Origin: Hyaloperonospora brassicae
Taxonomy: Eukaryota; Oomycota; Peronosporomycetes; Peronosporales; Peronosporaceae
Reading direction: 5' to 3'
NCBI GenBank assembly: GCA_947650285.1
Contig: CANTFL010000355.1
Location: 1-64,000 of the forward strand
Length of the DNA: 64,000 nt
The notes beneath the pieces were generated by a model, which saw only the letters and a program-made list of their open reading frames with translations, had not been told where the DNA came from and did no database searches. The number at the start of each line of letters is the position of its first letter. The stretch's first letter is position 1. This document shows, piece after piece, positions 43,981 through 56,577 of the stretch. The position numbers were made by a program, and so were the translations under genes.

Positions 43981-46300
43981 TGGACATTCACAATTCAGCC
44001 TCGGTCACAGTCGAATCCGTCGCATATTCGGCTGCAGCAGTCACTATCTTCCACTCTGGTAGATTCCATACTATTGCGCTTTATGCCCCGCCTTTTCGTT
44101 TGGTTTAAGTCGGTCTATCAAAACTGACCACCCAGAGACTTTCACCCTCCTCCACCGTTGGTGATGGCATACTCATTGTATGTTTCGGCTGTTTCTGGGG
44201 GGGCGATCACGATCATCATCTCGTCAGCCTCTTTGCGCGGGATAATGCTGGCAACGAGTGTACCTAGGATTAAATCTTAACCCTTTCACACTTCTTGATC
44301 GCCAGCGTCCACTTCGATAACAACGCTGCCCATCTCCTTAGCCTCTCATTAAGGCCGCAAGATTGCACTAATCATGCCAACGTAGAACGGCACGTGGGCA
44401 ACTTCGTTTCACGTGAAACCAACGTAGTGTAGCCGATATCCAGGATGCACAATAGAGCTAAAAACGCTTATTCCACCATTTCATAGTTAATTTCGTTGGG
44501 TTTATCGTTCGACTCGTGAACGTTACAGGCCAGTATGTTCCGTCGTGCTCTTGTAGCAAAGCTGCAGAAACTGCCCATTTATTAGCATAGACCACGACCA
44601 CTAGAAGACGATCCGGATCTAAGTGTTTGAGAATCGGAATTCCAGCGATCTTATCCTTCAACACGGTCAACGAAATAATCGCTTTCTTAAATCGAATTCT
44701 GTCTGTTGAAGTCCGGTTGCCCCCTCTAGCACAAAAGACGCTGGATCGCCCCTAGTAAGACCGACACGATCTGGATCGCTGTCGCGGTCTTTGCGAACGT
44801 CCACTTTTGGATCGCCCCTTGTAAGGCCGACACGATCTGTAAAGCTGTCCCCTCGATACTTACGATCATAAAATCCTTTTTTATTCCGTGTAGGCGATTT
44901 CGTCTTATTCATGCAGCGTATTTCGTAAAAACCTGATTGGCGTAGTTCGTAGAGCACCGATGTGTATATTACAAAGTCTTCAATAAGTCGTCTATAGTAA
45001 TTCAAACTTCCCAGGAACGACTGCATCGACCGCGGCGTTCGATAAACGGTATATTAACCAGCGATCCAACATCCTTTGGGTGGGCGTCCAATCCAGCGAG
45101 TGATACTTGATGGCCGAGATAATCCACCTTGCGCCGTCCCCAAAAACGTAGAGCCAGGCTGATCGACAAATTCTACTTGTCACATACACGTAGCAATCCT
45201 TCAAATCTTTCATACAGAGCAGTCCACGATGTAGCTGGAATGAATATGTCATCGACGTACGATCTTGGACCTAGCACAGAAGATGTCGGACTGTTGTTCG
45301 GTTCCCTTTCTGTGAATACGTCGATCCGTTTGGAAGGCTACATAGAGGAAGCGTTCGGATCAGCACCGATCTTTAGATAGCTATACAATACATTGTTTAT
45401 CAGGCGTTAATAAATCTGGGGAGCATTCTTTGACCCAAACAGCATCCGTAGACATTCAAGTACCCCTGGTGGCGTAATGAATGCGGAAATAATTCTTGCT
45501 CGTTTCTTCATCTCTACAACCCGAAATCCGCTCGCCATGTCCAGTGAGCAGTACCAAATCGCCTTGTTCATGTCTCTTAATAGTTTGCTGATAAATGGCA
45601 TTGAATACTACATCAGCATTGTCAGATGATTTAGTAGTCGACAGTCGTTTTACAATCTAATTTCTACGCCATTCTTCTCGATAATTACGACGATCGACGA
45701 AGACCATAATGATGTGGAATGTCGGATAGACTTGGCCGAAACCAGTCCTTTGATCTAATCCGCTAACTTTCACGAAACTTAGGCACTACTGGACGTACTC
45801 TTTGTGCGATCGGGCTCGCTCTTCCCACGTCAATATCGTATATAGCCCTCCGTGCGGCTGGAGAAAGTGCGTCCCCCTTGCCAATCAAAAGGTGCTTGTT
45901 TCTTCAGATCCATTGCCTCAATCATTTGTGGTCATCAGTCAGTGGTAAGTCTGGATCGCCTACCTGAATATCGTCAATTGTGACTTCAGCAGTAGGCGTA
46001 ACAATATCAAGCAATACCACCATGTGTTGATCCACGTCTTCGGCGTGCAGTTGTCCACTTTTATGACGATAGGTAGAGACGTCCGGCGTTTCCACGATAT
46101 GGTCATCCTCCGGACATGGCTCTTCGTCAATCTTTACATCTGGTGATGGTCCGGCCTCTTTCTTCGACTGATCGCCTGCTCCGTCGGTCGTCTTTCGGTC
46201 ATGAATCGAATTGACCACAGGCAGTACGCTTGTTGATCGATAATCCGTGTGGAGATCGTCGATCACGTCACTCGATCCATCATGCGATCAATCTGTATCC
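43981..46300 (-). pseudogene. Family C reverse transcriptase and RNase H (degenerate)
   Basis: On the minus strand an acidic Asp/Pro-rich spacer (46266-45922) leads into RT: IWYCSLDMASGFRVVEMKKR (about 45540), FGSKNAPQIY, then DDIFIPA (about 45240), the polymerase box, and LGHQVSLAGLDAHPKDV in another frame. QSFLGSLNYYRRLIEDFVIY (about 44960) is the RT-RNase H tether, and VVVVYANKWAVSAALLQEHD with VTFTSRTINPTKL the RNase H. A second RNase H-like part reads RRWAALLSKWTLAIKKCERV and, near 44000-44100, SAIVWNLPEWKIVTAAAEYA. An insert with a repeated GLTRGDP motif (44700-44850) interrupts the RNase H start. Many frameshifts. Confidence 0.82.
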
Positions 46301-46499
46301 CTATCCTTGGTCGTTTTACCTCCTTTTATTGGCCCCTCGGGTACTCGATCGCCTTCGTCAGTCTCCTCGATCTCATTACCGATACGTTGTATATGCTTCG
46401 CATGTGGAACAACTTTCGCGTCTTGGATCGGGTCATCCGTTGATCCTGTGGTAAAGTGGTCTCAAAGAAATCTCTTTGGGACGTGGAGTGGCGATCGAG

Positions 46500-47680
46500 G
46501 ATGGGCGATCGCACGGGTCCCACGTTTCGGTTGAACCAAGATCACTGTGATTGGATGATACAAGCTGGGACGGGTGGCTGACGATAACGTACCCCAAACC
46601 CAATTGGATAGGATCGTCCAATCTGGGACGAGGTTATGGGGTGGTCAGACCCGTTTTGATTACGCAATCCGTCGTGAGACAGGGCAAGACAAGACTCTCG
46701 ATTTCACTGGAAGATCGCGATCCTAACCTAGGATCGCAAGTCTGATATCCGGCTGCGATCCGCTAGTAGGATCGCGATCCACGGCTAGAATCACGATCCG
46801 CCAGTAAGATCGCGATCCACGGCTAGGATCGCGAACCGTTGGTGGGATCACGATCCACGGCTAGGATCGCGAACCGCCAGTAAGATCGCGATCCGCTAGT
46901 AGGATCGCGAATCGCCAGTAAGATCGCGATCCACGGCTAGGATCACGATCCGCCAGTAAGATCGCGGTCCGCTAGTAGGATCGCGATCCGCTCGTAGGAT
47001 CGTGGGGACATGTTGGGTGGGCCACAAGAAAGACACAACGGTTGATATACTGGGTGTGGACCACACAAATGTGAGGGGCGATCTTCCTGGAAAGACGACG
47101 CGTGGCATCTGGTTAGGACATACGGATAGGCATAGGGGTAGGGTTTTAGGATTGATTGGATAACATTAAACAGAGTTCAAATTACTTCACAAGGCACACG
47201 TTATCTCTTCCGGGTTGGATTTTTTGGCCCCCCGTTGAACAAAGAGTAACGGTACACGTCTTCGCAAGTGTGACACCTGGATTGTTTTGGCCAGATGTAT
47301 TCAAGAACCCTCAAGTAACATCAACTGCGATCGGACGCAGCAAGACAAGTAAAGGCAAGGCGCAAGATCGCAAGACGGCTCAAGTGGTCAGAAGGCTCGC
47401 GGATCAAGCAACCATACAGTGGACAAGGCGATTTCGTTGAGATCAGGGTTACTCAAGTCAGTACCCACAAGTGCCCCGTGATCGCGTGAAGATTTCCGCA
47501 CGATCACACCCCCATCCCCAACACGGTCAAGTTTTCTTTTGAGACGAGTCCACCTGGAAGAGTGCAACCCGCCCTACCGACGGGTACACAAGGTGAGGAA
47601 AGCTATCAAGAACACGGGATCGGAAAACCCCCTCCGTTAGTCGGTCGTCCGGGCGCCAGTGGAGAGTTGGGATCGACTCA
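46500..47680 (+). repeat. Inverted family C LTR nested between protease and RT
   Basis: About 47220-47680 matches the LTR at 39673-40060 and 51173-51560 in reverse orientation, for example CAAGACGGCTCAAGTGGTCA and the CGACGGGTACACAAG block. It therefore points opposite to the host element. Upstream it carries the GATC satellite, in the place where the 51-52 kb LTR has its GATC-rich segment. It is diverged and its left limit is uncertain. Read as a solo LTR inserted into family C. Confidence 0.7.
46754..47002. repeat. GATC palindrome satellite, about 13 units of 19-20 bp
   Basis: The unit is a 10-12 bp palindrome core (GGATCGCGATCC or a one-base variant) joined by 7-8 bp linkers of three types (ACGGCTA, GCTAGTA, GCCAGTAA) in irregular order. 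Long enough for slipped or cruciform structures and dense in GATC. Confidence 0.88.
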
Positions 47681-48490
47681 TAATTTGAGCGATCGCCACT
47701 CCACTACAACCCATTGTTCGCTTTCGGTCGACTGAAAAAATATGTCGGCGCAGAGAAAGGTGGGTGATCCACAAGCGGAATAGCGTATCCGGGTGACAGT
47801 TCTTCCTCTTTTTTCTGTCGTTGCTTCAAATGCTAGAGTCTGCCACTCGTTGTACCGTCGTGATTCAACCGAGACGTAGCTTGGGTATCGAGGCACCATA
47901 TTGGCAGCCATAATCCAACCTAAAGCCGGTCCGCGATCGAGGTTAACTTCCGTGTCGCTGAGATTTGTGAGATAGAAGTACTTGATCCGACAGATCCCGG
48001 TGGCCACGGTGGGAACCAATGTTGGATCGCGTCTCACCCACAGCTGGGTGTTGAACTGGGTATTTCCGATCCTTATCCATGTCGATCGACCAACCGGTAG
48101 AACTAAATGCTGGTCCGGGTCCATGATCGGATGCATGTACGATCCGTTCAGAGGTTGGCGTCCTGATATATCAATCCTCACTTCGCCTGGCAATACCAGC
48201 GTCCCATCAGCTAAATCCAGATGTATATCTGCGGATTCCATGAAATTCATACCCATGATCGCTTCCTGATTGACCGGATCACCCACCCACACAGCAAAAT
48301 AGTACACCAGCGACCCGTTCAGGGTGGTCTTGAGCTAGTTTAGTCCATCGGTCATAAACGTCTTTTTACCTATCCCCACACACTCCTGTTTCGGATTCTC
48401 AATGATGACACATCTTGGTATTTGAGCAAATGCAGTGTTCACGATCGAGATCTCCGCTCCTGAGTCCAGTAGCATTGTGGCCTTTTCGTT
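47678..48490 (-). pseudogene. Family C aspartic protease
   Basis: The catalytic block reads ATMLLDSGAEISIVNTAFA at about 48420-48480, a good DSG retropepsin motif, followed by RCVIIENPKQECVGIGKKTF. After one stop near 48335 the frame is open from 48307: VYYFAVWVGDPVNQEAIMGM holds the second conserved block, followed by DIHLDLADGTLVLPGEVRI and about 140 more residues. This is the best-preserved part of the element; the frame runs to the border of the nested LTR. Confidence 0.82.
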
Positions 48491-48651
48491 GTTAATCTTT
48501 CAAGCCACTTGAGCTTGCTTGAACCATTTTAGGGGTGTATGGTATTTCCAATATCTCCTTGACTTGCCTGGCGCTAAGACAAGTTCCATCTTGGTGGGAG
48601 ACCGGGCGTACTTTTCGTGTCGTCTAACACTCGAAATGGAACGCAGACAGT

Positions 48652-50055
48652 TTAAGGAATCAAATGTATAATGTAGATCATCCTGCTTGTCATCGCTTCC
48701 GTTGACCAACTTCCTCTCCACAAATGCATATATGCAGAGCATAGAACGCTCGGCTCGTACCAGATTTCAACCTGGCGAGCGTCATGATTTAGCCTCTTTT
48801 CGGCTTCTTCCTGCAACATCCATGCATGCTTGGTAGGCCCATACAACTGACGGATCATGTTGTAGAACTCTTCCATTGCGCACTTTCCTTTGTCGTGTAT
48901 GTTCTTGCATACGAAGCACACGTAGTAGAACTTATCTGCAGGATGGCCCTTACGTCCACACTTCTGACATGTCAGTCGCTTTCAACATCCGCAATCGTTA
49001 TGTATCTTCGACCCACAGTGCGTACACACTGTTTGCGGCTCCCCACGATCGTAGTGCCTCTGTTAGTTAAATCTCTCGTTGTGGAGGATTGAGTCTCCTG
49101 GCTAATGAGCTCAAGTTGCAGCTGCAGCCATGTACACATTTCGTCGATCCGAGCCAGTATCCGATCCGCTGGAGTCTGCGTCTGACTCACTGCTCTCGAT
49201 TTCCACGTGAATCGCTCTCACAGCTTAAGCCGGGCTCGCTGGCATTTGGGCCCCCCGTGACGTAAGACGCTATCGATGTAAATTCGACCTAATGGTGGAG
49301 TGAGCTTCTAGGACTTCCATGTTCTCGCATTCTTGCAACGTTTCTTCTACATCGTCTGCATCCCCAAGGCGTAAAATTGTCAACATTATCACCAGATCGC
49401 GATCTTCCAGGGTACCAATGAAATGATTCACATGTTTCTTACGGATAGCGGACGGTCCATCACGTATCGGGATGTTCGCCCGGATCGCGGCCACGTTCAG
49501 ACGGTATAAGTACTCCAATGGAGTCTTCTTCGATCATTTACGGGCTTGGTAATCGAGCCTCCCAACAGAGATGCCATCCTTCCCTCCATATTTGACCATG
49601 AAGCCTTCCAGGAGTGCCTTCCACGAAGTCCACGTCGAGAGACTGAGCTGGTTGTACCAGTCACGCGCTATAACCGTAAGAAGATCACTGAACATTAGGC
49701 ACTTTCCGGCGTCAGGCGCTTGATCGCGTAGGAACGCTGACTTCACGTTACCGATCCCGGTTCTGGGCCGCCCTTCATTCTTCTCTCGCCCAGAAAATTC
49801 TTTAGCTCGGCCATGACAGACATCCGAATCCTTTGGTCTATAAACTCACCACCATCCGATGCCCCTGCCGTTGCCACCTGTAAAACCTCTTATTACCTTG
49901 GTCACGGCGCGTACGATCGTGGTCGTGTGGTCTTTGATTACGCGGTCCAACCGATTCCATGTCCACATCCGGCATATCAATCTCCGATTCAAGTGTGTGA
50001 ACAGACGATCGTCCGCCGTTCGTACGGGCTTGTTCTAGCTCATATTTGTTCATGG
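48652..50055 (-). pseudogene. Family C Gag (degenerate)
   Basis: From about 50053 down the minus strand: an acidic and Arg-rich N-terminal part (ESEIDMPDVDMESVGPRNQR), then the capsid core with ARDWYNQLSLSTWTSWKALL and FMVKYGG (49746-49534), LYRLNVAAIRANIP and HFIGTLEDRDLVIMLTILRL (49518-49270), and a zinc-knuckle region near 48900 (CFVCKNIHDKGKC). Several frame changes. The W-x-x-L pattern around the capsid block is that of Ty3/Gypsy Gag. Confidence 0.8.
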
Positions 50056-51172
50056 CCGCTCAAAAATAGGAATTTACCTTATCTGATCCCACCATGTTCA
50101 CGAGCTGCATCGAGTGTGGCTTTCCTGACTACTCCTCTGCCTCATTCCTTTTACATTTCATCCGCAATAACTCCGCGCCCCTTGGTCCTAGCGACATCCT
50201 TTGGATCTAGAACGAATCGTTCGAGTCCTCTTCCTATTCCGCTAAAACATGACGGGAAAATCCAATGTATTCACCCTTTGAAGAGTTGCTGATCGGTGCA
50301 AGAGCTTGATCGATCGTGATTTGCGGCTTGATCCGTCGATCCAAGGTGCCGATCGGCAGGGTCGGTTTGGCTTCAGGGTCACGTATGCCCATGAGAGGAC
50401 GCAACGTCTTAAACAGCCACTGTCCGGCAGCGATCACGCGATCGTGGTTGCACACTCATAGATTTTGCGCATCAAACGTTCCCGCAGTGAACCCTGCCTC
50501 AGTTAGCAGGTTGATTAGACGCCGGAGCGCCTCCAAGACGTTGGAAGTCGATTTGGGTGCTGATATCGGTCCGATCAGCTATCCGGTCGGCTTTGTCTTG
50601 ATCGTCTTCAGAATAAGATCGCTCGACAACAGCTTCTTCAGCTCCTTGAAAAAATATTCGCGGCTGATTTCGTCAAATGGCCAATCTTCGAACTTCATTT
50701 CGCGATTTACTGACTGTGAGGCTTGATCCATCTTCTCCGTCTTGACCTTGTCGACGGCTTGCCTCTTTATGTAAACGTTGCGATCTTACTTCACCGATTC
50801 CAGCTTCTTCAAGTCTTCTGAATTCTTCACTTCTTTCCTTATCACTTCTGAGGGTTAACCTGAGTTTACTGAAAATCGTTTTGGAATTTTCCTAGGACTT
50901 TCATCCTGCAGATCTTGCTTCGCAGCGCGATCTGCGATGGCCCCCAACGAGACCTTTGAAGGGGGTTGGGGGTTTTCTTCCAGATCGTGCGACCGATTTC
51001 CTCTTTTATTTTTGATTGTCGTCCATGTCCCTCCCAAAACTTAAAAGATCCGGAGATCCTTCATTCTCACGCGTCTGCGACAACCGATCGCTCGCTAGCG
51101 CCTCTTTTCCAGGTTTAGTCTTGATCTTAACTTTTTCTCTGGGACTCACATTGTAATCCCAAGTCACCAGAA
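50056..51172 (-). other. Family C 5' untranslated or upstream coding region
   Basis: Lies between the 5' LTR and recognisable Gag. Minus frames at 50455-50234 and 51037-50855 are open and may belong to a leader ORF (KPTLPIGTLDRRIKPQITID), but no motif is recognised. Confidence 0.4.
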
Positions 51173-52533
51173 AATACGAGCACGCGCACCATTGTGGAGG
51201 AGTGTTGATCACAAATTCCTTGTGGTACCGACTCTCTACTGACGCCCGGACGACCGACTAACGGATTGGGTAGCCCGATGACGTGCTCTGTGTCTTCTTG
51301 CTCATCTTGTGTACCTGTCGGTGGGGCTGGTTGCGCTCTTCTTGATGGAATTAATCTGAAGCTATACTTGACCGTTTTAGGGATAGGTGTTGATCGGGTG
51401 AAATTTTTCACCCGGTCAAACGTAGGGGCGGATCGCGTGGAAATTCTTCAACCTATCGCTTGTAACTTGAGCGCTCAGCCAGAGTGGACTTTATTCAAGG
51501 GTGATTCTTGATACGCGAGCCTTCTGACCACTTGAGCCGTCTCGCGATCTTGAATCTGAACCGTTAGGTTCCCTGCGTCCAACAGCAGTGGGGGGGGTGA
51601 GAACTGATGTCCCGCCTGGCCAAACATACCAAAGGGCGAAGATTGCAGAGACGTGGGTGAATTTCTATTCAACGAAATGCCAAAGTTTCTACCCGGTAGA
51701 AATCGACGCGTGTCTTTCGTTGCAAATTCAATTCTGTTCAATGTCAACTAACGAAATCCAACACCTATGACTATGCCTATTTGTTCGCTAGGTCAACTGT
51801 TGTGCATCGCCTGTCGATGTAATTTACTTCTTGCCTCATATGGCCCACAGCAGACACTCCATATTCTTTCGCTCCATAGTGGAATGCGGTACAGTAGATC
51901 GCGGTGCAGTGGATCGAGAGTTTGTGGATCGCTGTATGTGATCTACATCAATCATGTGATCCACCTCGATCATGTGTCCACGCCGATCAAATATCCCGTG
52001 GATAGCTACATAGTGCATCGCGGTACAGTGATTTGCGAGATAATAAGGCGCGATATGCGATTCACACCGATCAGCAGTTCACGCCTAGGATAGATCGTAG
52101 TCGATCGGTTGCATCTTCGATCGAGCATCCATGGTAGGATCGCCGTCACGTCCGGGACTTCGCACACTTGATTACGTTGACGATCCACTCTTCCAGCTTG
52201 CCTCCATATTCATCTATAATCAACTGTTATTTGTGATCCAGTACTCCAGTTGAAGTTCACCCCTTGAGTGATCCGGTTCTTGTACTTTTGGTGATCCAAA
52301 CCTTCTATCGCGGATCGCGATCGGTCAATCGTCGACCCTTGACTATACTTCTTCTTGACCGTTAGGTGGATCAATCTGCATAGGTTTCACAGTCATTTCC
52401 TGTCACTCAGTCGTGTGACTCCATCATTCGTGCCAATCGGCGTCTCTCCGAGAGCTCCTCCAATCAAATCAATCTCGCACTTAGTGCAGTAAGCTCGATC
52501 TGCACTTTCCATCATCATTCTTCTGCACTTCTT
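51173..52533 (-). repeat. Family C 5' LTR, about 1,360 bp
   Basis: Longer partner of 39673-40395. The additional part (about 51778-52432) is rich in GATC and contains repeated TGGATCG/GTGGATC motifs. The right limit is set by where similarity to the other LTR ends and could be off by tens of bases. Confidence 0.75.
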
Positions 52534-52859
52534 TAAAAAATATCTGAATAAAAAGACTTGTATTAAGCAATACACTTAACAATAACTAATTTCACCTGGA
52601 GCGTTTAAAGTGGACACAAGCGTTTTATCAAATACTGGGATGTAGCCGTGACATTTAATTCACCTTAGCTTTAGGTGAGTCGTCATTTATTCGAGCTGAA
52701 ATACAGTGTGATGTACTGTATCATGAAGCAGTAGCCACTGCATCGTACCCAGGTACTAAAAATCGACAATTTCTTTGGTAATCGCTTAGCTGTGGACTAT
52801 GAGAGGAAATTAACTTCCCCATCTAGTTCTCCCACCTTCTGTGTGCGTACATTCATAGG
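52534..52859. other. Short region without recognisable gene
   Basis: Lies between the family C LTR and the next RT fragment. Nothing recognised. Confidence 0.4.
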
Positions 52860-54100
52860 ATGATGGCGGATAGTGCACGCATTCAGCAAATAAATGCTGC
52901 AACGATGCCAGCTCAAATGCCAACACCGCGGAAGGACGTATTGATAGATTGCATTTCTAGCACCATCGTTTCGTCCATAGATCGTATGGATTGGTTCTAT
53001 CATATCCTGATGCGTGAGAGGGGTGTACCGTTTATGTCAGTGAGCACTTTTGAGTAAAATGCTATGTGATTGGGTCGTTACGCCATAGGGGATAAGCAAT
53101 GCCTCACCACATTTAATAGATGAGTGATAACCCTGTTGCGGTAGGAGCTAGGTTTCAGCTGAGGCAATTCATTCACGAGTTGTCGTCCATAGTCGGGATA
53201 TAAATAAAAAGTCGGACGTAGAATCCCACCGACGCCACGTCCAAAAGGTTCTTTCAATTATGCGTTATCGCAAGTTATACCACTTCTTGGGTGCTTCGGC
53301 AGTCACAATAACGTACGCCTTGATCTAGAATAGATTAACGCAATCTCTGACAGACCGAAGCCAGTCAATGTCAAGGAACTTCGAAAGTCCCTTGGGTTGG
53401 CGGCGTACTTGGACAAGTACTCGCGTAATTACGCCATGATGAAGTCGCTCGTCTTTATCGTCTGTTGAAGAAAACCAAGAAGTGGTCGTGGAGTGGTGAG
53501 GTTCAGTACCTATGTGAGTATGAAAAATGGCTCGATACAGTCGACTGTGTCGGCGGTCGTCGACCCAAACATATATTTATGTGTGTCCTATGGCGCCATC
53601 AAGTTTGCAATGAGCTATGCGTCAGTATTACGACGCAGGCGGCGCCAAGAGCGTCGTCTGAATCAGTCGCGTCAGCTACAACCGGCTGAGCGCAATTATC
53701 CAATGCATGTCAATCAACTCCTTTTCATGAAGAATTTACTGGCTAAGTTTCGCTTTTATCTCCTCGAAGATAGACTGTTGATTGTCGATACGGACCTTCC
53801 ATATTTTTGGACGGCCGTAAATATTCCGCATCTCTCGCAAACAATGGCGATGTGGCTATCTCTTTTCGTGGAGTACAACGTCCTCGTAGCATACAATCCA
53901 GAACGATACAATTAAGACGATGATGAACATTCTCGCATAAATGATTCTGATTCGGCTGCGCAGTGAGTTAGTGATGATGAGAATTCGGTTGCGGCATTAG
54001 TTGCTAGTTTTCTGTCGTACAAATTGCTTGCAGACGTGCGAACTCACGACGCAAAAGATACGAATTTCTGTGGTTATAGATTACCTGATTAATTTAAAAC
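52860..54100 (+). pseudogene. Gypsy fragment D: RT and RNase H remnant
   Basis: The frame 52860-53057 reads AATMPAQMPTPRKDVLIDCI and WFYHILMRERGVPFMSVSTF, the same RT region as in family B (VDGYYQLLMRKCDIPL). After a gap with no YxDD box, RPKPVNVKELRKSLGLAAYL (about 53348) and KYSRNYAMM are the tether, KKTKKWSWSGEVQ the RNase H start, and NYPMHVNQLLFMKNLLAKFR with LSLFVEYNVLVAYNPERYN the RNase H end (to 53913). An acidic tail to about 54060 corresponds to the region after RNase H. Related to family B but strongly decayed; no LTRs found. Confidence 0.78.
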
Positions 54101-54700
54101 GTAATTCCATTAAACAATTAGTTGACTAAATGCATCCTCACATGATCAATGCGCTTCGAAATGAATACTTAACGGTGAAACGCTCCCTGCCATTCTTGGA
54201 ACAGGGAGAAAGTATTTTTCTGCATCCCGTAACTATCTTTGACACGATAAGTGATAGATTCGCATCCACTAGGTAAACAGTAGCGAAGCTCACTTTTCCT
54301 CACCTCAGGTCTCATACAGTCATCACTCGTTGAATTGAAGTATATAATGCCTGTACGGACGCAACGATTGTGGGACGGGATGGAATTTGGGTAAACGCAT
54401 ATGAAGTGGGACGACCATTAACTACAACTGAATTTCGAGCAGAGCACCACACTAGCAGACGTCGATGACCCACACAATCACGAGTTTCCATAGAAAGCAA
54501 AAGCTGTCAGACATCGCAGTCACCCCCGAACAACAGGTTCCGACTATAGCTCGACGGAAATCTAGAGTAGCAATTCCAATCGATGCAAGCGCAGTATCGA
54601 AACCGATATGACAGACTTGAAAAACTAAAATTTCCTAACTTCGTGGATCCATCATACCTGATCGAGAAACACTTCACGCAAAACCATAATCGATACATCA
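54101..54700. other. Region between two Gypsy fragments
   Basis: No convincing coding sequence on either strand; probably decayed element DNA. Confidence 0.35.
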
Positions 54701-54715
54701 AAGTATTCAGGAACA

Positions 54716-56577
54716 AGCGAAGGTCTTGATCCAGCGACTTATCAACAAGAATGTCCTCAAGCGAATCTACGATTCAGAGATGGAGTCTACTGCGTTTTTT
54801 CATGTCAATCCTAACGAAAGCCTACCGATGCTAATTGACTATCTGGAACGAAGCCCGTACTATACCTTTGCATAATTGAAATCCTTATGCGAGTCGCGTA
54901 AGCTATGTGCATCTTGAACTTCGACGAGAATATGGGATACTACTTGCAAAGCTTGGCTCCTCATAGCAGACAGTTCACCGCTTTTTGTCTTTCATTTGAA
55001 ATGTTTCAATACATGATAATACCATTAGATATCTTTACTACGCCTGACGAGCAGCAAGCATGTATGGACTAAACCATCATGTGTTTCAACTTCAATCGTG
55101 ATGTATCAGGACGATATGATCGTCTTTTTTTACGGCGCCAGAAGAACACCTCGAATACTTACCTCTTTTTTATTATGCAAATGTCTTGCTACGATGACAC
55201 TGAACGGAAAAAGTGTTACATTTACGACGAGGAGTCGACTACCTCGAGCTAACCCTGTCCGCGGAAGGCATCAAACCACAGGCAAACAAAGTCAAGTCGT
55301 CGAGAAGATAGCCATCTCACAAACAGAAATATATTAGGTCGTTTCCTTAAAGCAATCAACTGTTATCGCGACATGGTGATCAACAAGACATATCTCTGGT
55401 AATCACTGCTCCGGTTCTCTAGTAGTATGATGCAATCCACAAGATGACCGAGCAATATTGCAGCCTTCACAGAAGTTTAAAAGCTATTCGCAGAAGTATT
55501 ATTATTGTCATTCCCTATTTTTGACAGACCATTTGACGTGTACGCAGACTTCATTGGCACAACAGTTGAATGTGTAATGTCAGGAGGGACTAAATCCTCG
55601 CTTTCTCCTTCGAAAGTCGCAGTAACCATCAACTTTAGTACAGGAAAGCAGATTGGAACTGATTACCATTGTTTATCTTCGATGCGACTACAGAGCTTTG
55701 ATACTTAGTTCTCCGGTGGTCGTTCACACCGATCACAAATATTTAACCTACCCGAACGAGACAAGCTTACGCGTAAAGAGGGGAAACTTTTACCATCGTA
55801 TAACAAGTCACGATGATGCACACCAAGGGAGAAAATGATGTTGGTGCAGATGTTTTTTCGCAAATGGAAATGCACAACACTCTCGACCAATATCTTGCCA
55901 CGAAAATAGGCACAATATGTGCACTCAAGACAAATCACGAGTGCGTAATGCACAGACCGGTATTGCGACAACATGAAAAGAGGACAATATGATACAGAGG
56001 ATCAAAGGAACATGCTTCACCGGGAACTACAACCCAGATATCTAGCTACTACCCGTACCGAGCTGCACAATAGTGGCTTGCTAGAAAAGGGTGGTGTTTC
56101 CTGACACATTTCGAGACGGCCGATCGCCTAAAGCATCAAAATATCGGACATCCAAAAAGAGACTGTCCATACAAGACAATGCGACCCATATTCCACTGGC
56201 CCCGAATGAGCCTCATACCAAAACATATATACGACATTGTGCGACCTTCAAACGAGCAGAAGTCCATGAAAGTAAAGCAGCAAAACTGGCTTGTACCGCA
56301 TTGTTCTCTACCATCAGCCAAAACATTTGACGCGGTGAAGGTGGACCTTATCGTCCCGTACGCACACGGATATACGGCGATAATCGATCACGCCATTAAT
56401 TGGCTTGAGTTCGGAGTACTGGACAAAAAAAGCCTGACCACATTGGGGAATTTCATCGCGAAAGATCATTCCGATATCCTAACCCAGTGCAAGGCGTACA
56501 TGATATCGGGACCTAGTTCATCGGAAAAAAGTTGCAGGAACTCGTACGCAGCTACGGTATTAAATGTGAAAAAGTAA
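54716..56577 (+). pseudogene. Gypsy fragment E: RT, RNase H and integrase remnant
   Basis: A different Gypsy lineage from D. RT: LIQRLINKNVLKRIYDSEME (about 54730), SLAPHSRQFTAF in another frame, and YQDDMIVFFYGARR at about 55100, where the expected YLDD box reads YQDD. The tether is AINCYRDMVINKTYLW (about 55350), RNase H has FDRPFDVYADFIGTTVECVM (55505-55600) and VVHTDHKYLTYPNE (about 55725). GADVFSQM (about 55850) corresponds to the ADALSR motif. The integrase zinc region has HWPRMSLIPKHIYDIVRHCA and the core DAVKVDLIVPYAHGYTAIID with the first catalytic Asp kept (about 56340). Coding similarity ends abruptly at about 56577. Confidence 0.8.

Larger units (their letters stand above)
39673..52533 (-). 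mobile_element. Family C Ty3/Gypsy element, degraded, with nested LTR
   Basis: A minus-strand Gypsy framed by direct LTR copies at about 39673-40395 and 51173-52533. Next to the inner edge of the right LTR the minus strand reads TGGTGACTTGGGATTAC, a fair primer-binding site. Order on the minus strand: gag (about 50.05-48.66 kb), protease (48.49-47.68), an inverted LTR insertion (46.5-47.68), RT (46.3-45.0), RNase H (45.0-43.98), and then no recognisable integrase; an antisense gene fills the space before the 3' LTR. LTR ends could not be fixed to the base and no target duplication was found. Confidence 0.8.
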
